From CAZHGD01 sp964531735 (GTDB lineage: Bacteria > Armatimonadota > UBA10988): a stretch of DNA of 15,948 nucleotides. Location of the stretch: NCBI GenBank assembly GCA_964531735.1, contig CAZHGD010000173.1, forward strand, positions 1 through 15,948. Reading direction: 5' to 3'. This document shows positions 1 through 7,137 of this stretch, in pieces. Both the position numbers and the translations under genes were made by a program. The number at the start of each line of letters is the position of its first letter. The stretch's first letter is position 1. The notes under the pieces were generated by a model. It was not told the origin of the DNA. It saw nothing but the letters and a program-made list of their open reading frames with translations, and made no database searches.

Positions 1-1110
1 CGGACATACTATCGAGGGCACAGGCGCCGTTGCAGCAGTTGCAGTAAACGGCAACAATAATGTTATAAATACGCCATCTACGGTTATAACTGTAGCGGCA
101 AACGTGCAAGGAACAACTGCGGCCGGAAGCAGCTTGTCGGGCGGCACAAGCGGAACCACTAATTCCACAGGCAGCGGCTTAACCGGAGGATCAACCGGAG
201 GCGGCGGTGGCGGTGCGTCGTCGGGCATCTCGGCAGTGGCCGCTGCGGCGGCCTTGGCCTTCTGGAACTGCACCAGGCGCACGTCCAGGTTGCCCTCGGA
301 TTGTTGCTGGTCGGGCACGTCCAGGACGTCGTAGCTGAAGACGACCTCCTTGGCCGGATCGGTAACCAGCAGATCGCCCCTCAACGAGGTCAGGGCCGCG
401 GTCTCCTCCTCCGGCAATCGGAAGGCCAGGTAGTAGCTCTGCTCGCCAACCGCGCCCTGGCCCATCGGCGGGAACAACGTCACCGGATCGTCGCCCATGC
501 CGCGTGGCGTCAGCGCTTTGTCGTCGAGTTTGGCCTGGACGGCGCCGTCAATGCCCGTGGTGGCCAGCAGGGCCAGGTTGGATGGCGGCTCCACGCTCAG
601 GCTGATCATGGCCGTGTCGTGGCTGTCGGTGCGTTCCTGCGGGTAGAACCACTTCTCGCGGACCCGCTCCAGACGGATGCCGCTGAGCTTGAAGGTGAAG
701 CCCTCGTTGTCCATCTTGGGCCGCGGGTCCTTGGCTGCGGGCGGCCCGGGGAAGGCGTAGTAGCCACCGGCCATACCGCGAGACTGGAACCGCAGACCGG
801 TGGTCGCGGTGAGGCGCAGGAGCACCTTGAGCAGCGGCTCGCCCTTGACGGCGAGGCTGATCTTCGGGTTCAGGCGCTGCAGCATCTCGGCCGGCATCTG
901 GGGGCCGCCGCGGTTCTGCAGCATCGCGGCCATCGGTGACTCGATCGTGACGCCGGTCTGCTGCGACATCTCCTTCAGCACGTCGAGCAGCGGTTTGTCG
1001 GCGGCCTGAATGGTGACCGCGGGGTCGATCAGGCTGGGCAAGTCCGCGCGGGCGCCGGCCACCAGACCAGCCAGTACGAGACCCACCACCCAGCATTGTG
1101 TGCGCTTCAT
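1..1110 (-). CDS. Secreted STN-like (secretin N-terminal-like) domain protein, partial at window edge
   Basis: The frame is open from an ATG at 1110 to the window edge (370 codons, no stop). GGAGG lies at 1116-1120, 5 bases upstream, which supports the start. Residues 1-22 form a signal peptide (basic MKR, hydrophobic core, GARA cleavage site). Residues about 31-110 resemble an STN/secretin N-terminal short domain: a TIQAADKPLLDVLKEMSQQT segment, then a second LLKVLLRLTATTGL segment. Residues 137-285 form an unrecognised beta-rich domain, followed by an Ala-rich stretch and a six-proline run at 300-305. No secretin pore domain is seen. The gene is last in the minus-strand operon, 34 bases after the membrane protein. 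Residues past about 305 come from low-G+C sequence with poor coding character on this strand, so the true C-terminus is probably missing (see the chimeric junction). I infer a periplasmic or surface role; function is unknown. Confidence 0.7.
   Translation of the reverse strand, partial: MKRTQCWVVGLVLAGLVAGARADLPSLIDPAVTIQAADKPLLDVLKEMSQQTGVTIESPMAAMLQNRGGPQMPAEMLQRLNPKISLAVKGEPLLKVLLRLTATTGLRFQSRGMAGGYYAFPGPPAAKDPRPKMDNEGFTFKLSGIRLERVREKWFYPQERTDSHDTAMISLSVEPPSNLALLATTGIDGAVQAKLDDKALTPRGMGDDPVTLFPPMGQGAVGEQSYYLAFRLPEEETAALTSLRGDLLVTDPAKEVVFSYDVLDVPDQQQSEGNLDVRLVQFQKAKAAAAATAEMPDDAPPPPPPVDPPVKPLPVELVVPLVPPDKLLPAAVVPCTFAATVITVDGVFITLLLPFTATAATAPVPSIVCP
2..214 (+). other. Foreign-looking fragment: tail of a Gly/Ser/Thr-rich surface protein joined to the contig
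   Basis: Reading plus from base 2, the frame is open and gives a beta-rich repeat-like stretch (GHTIEGTGAVAAVAVNGNNN, then an NTPSTVITVAANVQGTT-type segment). A Ser/Thr/Gly linker follows, ending in six glycines at about 196-214. This layout resembles the linker ahead of SLH or other anchoring domains in surface proteins of low-G+C bacteria. Hand-counted G+C over bases 1-180 is 53%, against 62-72% beyond the junction. After the glycine run the plus frame becomes an antisense reading of the neighbouring minus-strand gene and stops at 334. I read this as a chimeric assembly join or a recombination junction at the GGC/GGT repeat, not as a native gene. Confidence 0.5.
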
Positions 1111-1144
1111 TCCTGCCTCCACCCGCCTGCCGGCGGCCGGCCGC

Positions 1145-3106
1145 CTAGCTCGGCGTGACGAAGTAGCCCTGTCCGTAGATGAACCCAATGACGGTCATCA
1201 CCGCCGCGATGGTTACATCACCCAGGATAACGCCGAGGAAGAAGGGCCGCCACTGCGCATACAGCCGCAGCCCGCCGATCCGGATGACCAGCCCCTTGAG
1301 CAGCCAGCCGATGAGGAACGAGAGCCAGAACTGGTTGCTGGTCCAACTGTAGATGGTGACCAGGCCAATCGGGTGCAGCGGCCAGCCGACGAAGCGCAAG
1401 CGCAGCGTGATCAGCGCGAAGAACAGCGCCGCGCCCAGGCCGGCGCCGGCCACATGAACGGTGCGCGCCGGCTCGCCCGGGTCCAGCCGCGCCATCACCT
1501 CGCGCCAGACGCGCCCGGCGTGCCACAGGAACGTGCCCGGCGCCAACTGCGTGCCGCCGCGGTCGTAGCACAGGTTCAGCCAGGCGACCGTGGCCACGCC
1601 GGTGGCCAGCACGATGGCCACCGCGCCGACGCGGAACACCGACCGCTGGCGCAGACCGGTGTCCTGCGCCAGCCGCACGGCATTGAGCAGCGACGGCATC
1701 AGCGCCTCGCGGATGTCGAACCAGAACACGTTTTCGACCAGACCCAGATTGACCAGGCTGGCTGGCGTGAAGTGACGGCTGCCGAGCGCCGAGATCACCA
1801 GATCACCGGGCCGGAAGGCCGTCTGGACCATCATCAGGCCGGCGTTGGCCGCGCCCCAGGACGCCGCCACATACATGGCCAGGCCGACCAGGACCACGGT
1901 GATGGTCAGCAGCGGCGCCACACCGAACTGCACGAAGGTGGCGGCCAGGCCGAGCACCGCGGCGACCAGCCCCCACAGCGCCAGGCGGTAACTGAGCGCC
2001 TCGTCGCGGTCGTCGGCGCCGCCCGACCGGCCCCGGACGCGAGCCCAGACCTCGCCGAAGTGCGGCCGGGCCAGCAGGAAGACCATCACCGCCAGCGCGA
2101 GCACCGCGCCGTAGGCCTGGTGCGCGGTGAAGTTCCGGATGTCGTTGCCGCTGACTAGCAGGTTCGACCACACCAGGAAGACGCGCTGCAGTACCTCGAA
2201 CACGCGGAAGAACCACATGCTGAAGGCGATCTCCTGCGCCAGCAGGTAGGCGAAGCCGATGGTCGCCGGGAAGACGTGCGCGTTGAGGCCGGTCCAGCCG
2301 GCCGCGTTCCAGGGCCACACGTTCGGAATGTGCTGCGCCAGGTTGTAGTGCAGGTCGATTTGCGGCACGCCGGGGAAGTAGAGGTGCAGCCCATTGACGC
2401 CGTGCACCAGAATCGGCACGGCGGCGCCGCACCAGACCAGGCGGTTGCGCAGGAAGGCGTTGAACGCCTGCTCGCCATCGGGCGGCGCCGCCAGGCTCAT
2501 CGGCAACTGCACCAGGGGGAACGAGAACCGCTCGCGCTCGACCCACTGCCGCCGCAGCAGGACGGTCAGGCAGCCGCAGGCGAAGAACACCTGCGCCGCG
2601 GCGATGAACCACATGGTCAGTGACGGTCGCCAGGCGGACCACGGTACCACCGCGCCGGGCGAGCCCTTGTAGAACGTCACCGCTACCGCCTCGGCGCGCG
2701 GGGCCAGCCAGGGCTTCAGGTGCGGCAGCATCTGGTCGGCCCAGTGGTTCTCGGGTGTGGCGTAGTACCACAGGCTGGTCTGGGCCGGCAGCAGGTAGCG
2801 CAGCAGACCGGCGGCGGGGATGCCGCTGGCAATGGCGATGACGCCCCAGACCAGGCCGATCTCGTGCGGCCGGAAGACCCACCGTGGCGCCACGCGACGC
2901 AGGACCGGGTTGACCAGCAGCACCAGGGCCAGCACGGCCACCATGGCACCCATCGGGAACAGGTTGCCGGCGACGTAGGTGTTCTGCAGGTCGTAGTCGT
3001 TGTAGGGTGTGATCCAGGCGAAGCAGGCGACCGCCGCCAACGCCAGCAGCACGGCGCGCCACGAACCGGGATGGTGCTTCGCGGCGGTGGTCTGGTCCGG
3101 CCTCAT
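1145..3106 (-). CDS. Polytopic membrane protein of the DUF6785/DUF6784 type
   Basis: 653 aa with roughly 12-14 hydrophobic segments (about 17-34, 50-67, 83-104, 163-184, 221-240, 275-300, 332-346, 373-394, 398-416, 490-510, 552-567, 592-609 and 622-643). The pattern matches a two-domain family known to me as DUF6785 (N-terminal) plus DUF6784 (C-terminal). Visible family marks are ERERFSFPLVQLPMSL at 190-205, NDIRNFTAHQAYGA at 321-334, an HPIG motif at 578-581, WTSNQFWLSFLIGWLLKG at 588-605 and RPFFLGVILGD at 620-630. The family is uncharacterised. The polar or charged FPLVQLP loop is reminiscent of conserved loops in oligopeptide-type transporters, so a carrier role is possible but unproven. 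Its ATG overlaps the stop of the upstream hydrolase (ATGA, 3103-3106), implying translational coupling and a shared task, probably moving a glycan or its breakdown product across the inner membrane. Confidence 0.85.
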   Translation of the reverse strand: MRPDQTTAAKHHPGSWRAVLLALAAVACFAWITPYNDYDLQNTYVAGNLFPMGAMVAVLALVLLVNPVLRRVAPRWVFRPHEIGLVWGVIAIASGIPAAGLLRYLLPAQTSLWYYATPENHWADQMLPHLKPWLAPRAEAVAVTFYKGSPGAVVPWSAWRPSLTMWFIAAAQVFFACGCLTVLLRRQWVERERFSFPLVQLPMSLAAPPDGEQAFNAFLRNRLVWCGAAVPILVHGVNGLHLYFPGVPQIDLHYNLAQHIPNVWPWNAAGWTGLNAHVFPATIGFAYLLAQEIAFSMWFFRVFEVLQRVFLVWSNLLVSGNDIRNFTAHQAYGAVLALAVMVFLLARPHFGEVWARVRGRSGGADDRDEALSYRLALWGLVAAVLGLAATFVQFGVAPLLTITVVLVGLAMYVAASWGAANAGLMMVQTAFRPGDLVISALGSRHFTPASLVNLGLVENVFWFDIREALMPSLLNAVRLAQDTGLRQRSVFRVGAVAIVLATGVATVAWLNLCYDRGGTQLAPGTFLWHAGRVWREVMARLDPGEPARTVHVAGAGLGAALFFALITLRLRFVGWPLHPIGLVTIYSWTSNQFWLSFLIGWLLKGLVIRIGGLRLYAQWRPFFLGVILGDVTIAAVMTVIGFIYGQGYFVTPS

Positions 3107-5250
3107 CGCGCCACCGGCACCTTCTCGGCCTGCCCGTCCCTGACGATGACCTGGCAGGCTTCGCCGCGGATCTGGAGCACTGGACTGCGGTACTCGTCCC
3201 AGCCGGCCGGCACCAGCGGCGACAGCTCGATGTCACGGCCGATGGTCACGCCGCAGAGCGTCTCGATGTAGACCATGAGCAGCATCGCCGTCGGCCAGCC
3301 GAACCAGTAGCGTTGCACCGGTCGGCCGGTGTGACGATCGACGATCTCAGGCAGTTGCAGCGCGGGCGTCAGGCAGTCGCGCAGCCAGTCCACCAGCCGG
3401 CGCGCCTCGGCGGCGTCGACCAGGCCGCTCATCAGGTGCCCCAACGCCCCCAGCGGCCAGGGCGAGTAGGGCATGGTCTTGGAGCCGTCGCAGAGCTCGG
3501 CATACTTGCCCGCGCGCGTCCCACGGTAGCCCTGGTTGCGCGCCGAGTAGGCGAAGCGGACCGTGTTCTGGTAGACCGGGTCGTCCGGTGAGCAGTAGCC
3601 GAAGCGGGTCGCCGACAGCAGGTTGGGGATGTCGGCGTGGTCATACAAGAGCGTCTGCCCACCGGCACCGACTTCGAACGCGTACATCCGGCCGAACTCG
3701 GGGTCGTCGACGATGGCGTGCTCCGCCACCGCACGGCGACCGTCGGTGGCCAGCGCGCGCAGGTCGGCCGCCGCGGCCGGATCGCGGTGGGCCTCCTCGT
3801 ACAGCTCGGCCAGTTTCTCGATGGTGGCCAAGAACAGCAGGTTGCCGGGCACGAAGTACGGCAGGACGCAGCGCTCGTCGCTGGAGCGCTCGGTGGAGGC
3901 GAACAGCCCACAGTCGGCGGAGCGCCAGCCGACCACCTGCTGGACCATGCGGTCGGTGGTCGCGCGCAGGCGCGGGTCGGCCACGAACTCGTCATCACCG
4001 GTGGCGCGCCAGTAGCGGTACAGCTCCCACAGCGGATACGACGCCAGGTCCAGCAAGCGGGCGTCGCGCTGCCCGCAACTGATGCCACGCCCGATGTACG
4101 ACCGGCCCGCGCCGGCGCGTGGGATGGCCTCCAGCAGGTGGAACCGCAGGTGCTGCTGCACGCGCTCGGGTTCCAGGAGTAGCAGCGCGTTGACGATGTG
4201 GAACGTGTCGCGCGCGCAGTCGACCGGCCATTCGAGGTGGTCGCAGTGGCAGACCAGCCGGTCGGTGCGGCCGATGCGGTAGGTCAGCGACAGCGCGTAG
4301 GCCGCCGCCCGGCGGAGCGCGGCGGTGAGTAGCGCATCGGGCGTCTGCAGAGCGCCGACGTGCGCCAGCCGGCGCGCCCAGGCGCCGGTGGCCTGCCGCG
4401 CCGACGGCAACCGGCGGGACGAGACGATGGGCCGGTTCGAGAACTCCAGCCCGAGCCGCAACTCGGCCCTCTCGCCGGACCGGACGCCACGGCAAAACTC
4501 CAACTGGAAGCAGGTCGTGGGCCGCTCCTGAGGCTGCGGTCCCTGGTGCAGCGGTCGGGGCTCGGGCTGCACGGTGCCGCGGGCGAGCCGGCTGTCGGCC
4601 GTCAGCCGGGCGTACACGCGCGCGGCGGCGTTGTCGATCTGCAGCCCGTGGTCGTCGAGGTTGGTCGTGCAGTCCACCGGGTTCGGCCGGCGCCGGCCGA
4701 CGGTGCCGTTGACCGCATCGTAGAAGCTGCCGGCCTCTTCGCCCAGGCGCGCCTCGCCGCGGATGACGAAGCGCACACTCATCGTCTGGTCGGTACGGTT
4801 GTGGAGCGCGAAGACCAGCGCCACCTGGGGCTGGTCGGGTGGGGCGCCCAGTTGCGCGCGCAGGTCGAGCTGGTGCCCCAGCGCGCCGCCAGTGAACTGC
4901 GCCGTGGCTACCGCGCCGGCCTCGTACCAACTGCGGTACCGCCGGATGGTCTGTGGCGCGCCGTTGACGAGCACGCTGACTTCGAACCAGCCGAACTTGA
5001 GGGCTTGGCGGTGACGCGGTGAGAACCATGACACGAAGGGCACCGCGCACAGTACGCCGTCGGCGAGACCCGAGACGGCCAGATCGGCGTTGACCTGGCC
5101 GTTGCCACAGGTCAGGACCGTGTCGCTGTACCATAGCCGCGGTTCGCCGCCGATGCCGCCGGTGTGCAGCCGGCTGTTCAGCACATACGGTTCATCGGTC
5201 GGGTGCAGCGCGTCGTCGGCGCCATGGCCGTGGAAGACCTCGTCGGGCAC
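3103..5250 (-). CDS. Six-hairpin glycoside hydrolase-like protein, GH125-like motifs
   Basis: 715 aa. The start is GTG at 5248-5250 with GGGGAG at 5257-5262, 6 bases upstream; no in-frame ATG competes. There is no signal peptide, so it is probably cytoplasmic. Residues 1-280 form a beta-rich N-terminal domain. Residues 300-625 form an alpha/alpha barrel-like region with WPVDCARDTF at 341-350, SYPLWELYRYWRATGDDEF at 404-422, DHADIPNLLS at 537-546, GYCSPDDPVY at 551-560 and PYSPWPLGAL at 594-603. WFGWPTAMLL (649-658) and a beta tail ending at 715 complete it. The DHADIPNLLS/GYCSPDDPVY pair recalls the signature of GH125 exo-alpha-mannosidases; the overall order also fits other clan members (GH15/65/94-like). 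Substrate and catalytic acids cannot be assigned by eye. It lies 22 bases after the oxidoreductase and overlaps the membrane protein by 4 bases. Confidence 0.75.
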   Translation of the reverse strand: MPDEVFHGHGADDALHPTDEPYVLNSRLHTGGIGGEPRLWYSDTVLTCGNGQVNADLAVSGLADGVLCAVPFVSWFSPRHRQALKFGWFEVSVLVNGAPQTIRRYRSWYEAGAVATAQFTGGALGHQLDLRAQLGAPPDQPQVALVFALHNRTDQTMSVRFVIRGEARLGEEAGSFYDAVNGTVGRRRPNPVDCTTNLDDHGLQIDNAAARVYARLTADSRLARGTVQPEPRPLHQGPQPQERPTTCFQLEFCRGVRSGERAELRLGLEFSNRPIVSSRRLPSARQATGAWARRLAHVGALQTPDALLTAALRRAAAYALSLTYRIGRTDRLVCHCDHLEWPVDCARDTFHIVNALLLLEPERVQQHLRFHLLEAIPRAGAGRSYIGRGISCGQRDARLLDLASYPLWELYRYWRATGDDEFVADPRLRATTDRMVQQVVGWRSADCGLFASTERSSDERCVLPYFVPGNLLFLATIEKLAELYEEAHRDPAAAADLRALATDGRRAVAEHAIVDDPEFGRMYAFEVGAGGQTLLYDHADIPNLLSATRFGYCSPDDPVYQNTVRFAYSARNQGYRGTRAGKYAELCDGSKTMPYSPWPLGALGHLMSGLVDAAEARRLVDWLRDCLTPALQLPEIVDRHTGRPVQRYWFGWPTAMLLMVYIETLCGVTIGRDIELSPLVPAGWDEYRSPVLQIRGEACQVIVRDGQAEKVPVAR

Positions 5251-5272
5251 CGCAGGCTCCCCGTGGTCGGCG

Positions 5273-6328
5273 CTAGCGGAAGGTCATGCGTGGCCGGACC
5301 GGCTGCCCGGTGCGAGCCGACTCATAGAGCGCCAGGCCGATGCTGATCGGGCGAATGCCATCCCATCCAGGGCAGAACGGCTCGGCGCCGTGGCGGATGG
5401 TGCGAATGGCGTCCTCCACCGCGCTCTGCGGCGTGTCGGGCAGCACCAGTTCGGGCTCGTACGGCCCGTCGTCGGCCGCGGCCTGGACGGTGCCGGTCTG
5501 GGCGTCCCAGGTCGACTCCGCTGCGGCCGGACGCACGAACTCCCAGCGGGTCAGCTTGTCGAGCGTCACGGCCACGGCGCCTTGGGTGCCGTTGATCTCC
5601 ACGACGTCGTAGTTGGTGCCGCGGAAGTTGGTCTGGGTGTGGATCATGCCCTCGGCGCCGTTGGCGAACTTGACCAAGGCGTTGGTCATGTCCTCGGTCT
5701 CGCAGTTCACATGCGAATGCACGCCGCTGTAGGCGAACACCTCGGTCACGTCGCCGAGGCAGTACTGCAGAATGTCGATGAAGTGGATGGCCTGGTTCAT
5801 CACCGAGCCGCCGCCGTCGAGATCCCAGGTGCCGTGCCAGCCTTCGTAGTAGTCCTCGCCGCGCCACCACTTCATCCGGACCTCGCCGAACAGCGGCTGG
5901 CCGAGCGCGCCCTGCTGCACCGCGGCGCGCATCTTCTGCACGGCCTCGGTGTAGCGCATCTGGAAGTCCACCAATAGCCTGACGCCGCACTCGTCGGCGG
6001 TCTGGCAGAACTCGATGGCCTTGGCCACGGTGATGTCGATGGGCTTGGTGGAGATGACGTGTTTGCCGGCCCGCGCGGCGGCCATGCCCATATCGGCGTG
6101 CCGGCCGCTCTCGGTCATGACGTAGATGACCTCGATGTCGTCCGCGGCGGCCAGGAGGTCGTCGAAGCTGGCATAGGCGCGACAGCCGAACTTCGCGACG
6201 GCGCGCTCGCGCCGTTCGGGAATCAGGTCGGCCACGGCCACGAGCTGGGCGCCGGGCGTCTCGTGCGTGATCTGGGCGCGGTTCATGCCCATGCCGAGAC
6301 CGACGACGGCGATGCGAAGATCATCCAT
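5273..6328 (-). CDS. Gfo/Idh/MocA family NAD(P)-dependent oxidoreductase
   Basis: 351 aa, the usual length for the family, which acts on sugars, inositols and their derivatives in the cytoplasm. The Rossmann NAD(P) site is visible as VVGLGMGMN (glycines 10, 12, 14). TKP at 94-96 occupies the position of the conserved EKP motif, with Thr in place of Glu. The C-terminal alpha/beta domain carries DGGGSVMNQAIHFIDIL (171-187), where H182 and D185 correspond to the usual catalytic or substrate-binding His and its partner. WWRGEDYYEGWHGTW precedes it, typical of family members in glycan loci. ATG at 6328 has only a purine-rich GAGAGA upstream and no strong Shine-Dalgarno, so the gene may be translated by coupling to the pilin gene 27 bases upstream. 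The Glu-to-Thr change at 94 is a minor oddity. The exact substrate is unknown. Confidence 0.92.
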   Translation of the reverse strand: MDDLRIAVVGLGMGMNRAQITHETPGAQLVAVADLIPERRERAVAKFGCRAYASFDDLLAAADDIEVIYVMTESGRHADMGMAAARAGKHVISTKPIDITVAKAIEFCQTADECGVRLLVDFQMRYTEAVQKMRAAVQQGALGQPLFGEVRMKWWRGEDYYEGWHGTWDLDGGGSVMNQAIHFIDILQYCLGDVTEVFAYSGVHSHVNCETEDMTNALVKFANGAEGMIHTQTNFRGTNYDVVEINGTQGAVAVTLDKLTRWEFVRPAAAESTWDAQTGTVQAAADDGPYEPELVLPDTPQSAVEDAIRTIRHGAEPFCPGWDGIRPISIGLALYESARTGQPVRPRMTFR

Positions 6329-6355
6329 GGTGCTGTCTCTCTGCGGGTGTGGTGG

Positions 6356-6991
<636 letters not shown>

Positions 6992-7137
6992 GACGCCCTC
7001 CGTTGGCTACCGATCCGGGTTTCACCGGCGCCGCCGAGCATCCTCCTGGGCCAGGCGCGATTGGCGCAGGACTTGGCTGCCCGCGCGACGAACCCACGCT
7101 GGAGTTCGGTGGAAGCCGGGCTGTCGGAGTGCTCGCG
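6992..7137. promoter_or_regulatory. Divergent intergenic region, presumed promoters both ways
   Basis: These 146 bases separate the minus-strand five-gene operon from the plus-strand propeller/heparinase-like gene, so promoters for both should lie here. I see no convincing -35/-10 pair in either direction, as expected if the organism's promoters deviate from the sigma-70 consensus or are GC-rich. On the minus strand an AGGAGG abuts an ATG at about 7041-7049; that spacing is too short for initiation, so I do not call a leader peptide. An in-frame ATG at 7003 would extend the plus gene through this region, but it lacks a ribosome site and leaves the signal peptide internal. Confidence 0.5.
7126..7129 (+). 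promoter_or_regulatory. Ribosome binding site fixing the start of the propeller/heparinase-like gene
   Basis: GGAG lies 8 bases before the ATG at 7138 and decides between that start and the upstream in-frame ATG at 7003. Confidence 0.55.

Noticed and set aside
1111..1144. GCCGGC/GGCCGG-rich palindromic string between the last two operon genes
   Set aside because: Overlapping GC-rich words are expected by chance at this composition; no single stable hairpin with a T-run, and the GGAGG here is simply the ribosome site of the STN-like gene.
1010..2158. 382-codon plus-strand open frame
   Set aside because: Opposite the DUF6785/6784 gene and the STN-like gene; the composition (Gln, Arg, His, Asp runs) is typical of antisense reading of high-G+C genes.
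1803..3236. 477-codon minus-strand frame overlapping the membrane-protein gene
   Set aside because: Out-of-frame reading of the DUF6785/6784 gene, Arg/Gly/Pro-rich with no motif; the in-frame product has clear family signatures.
7003..7137. Upstream ATG extending the propeller/heparinase-like protein by 45 residues
   Set aside because: It lacks a ribosome site and would bury a good signal peptide; GGAG before 7138 supports the shorter form.
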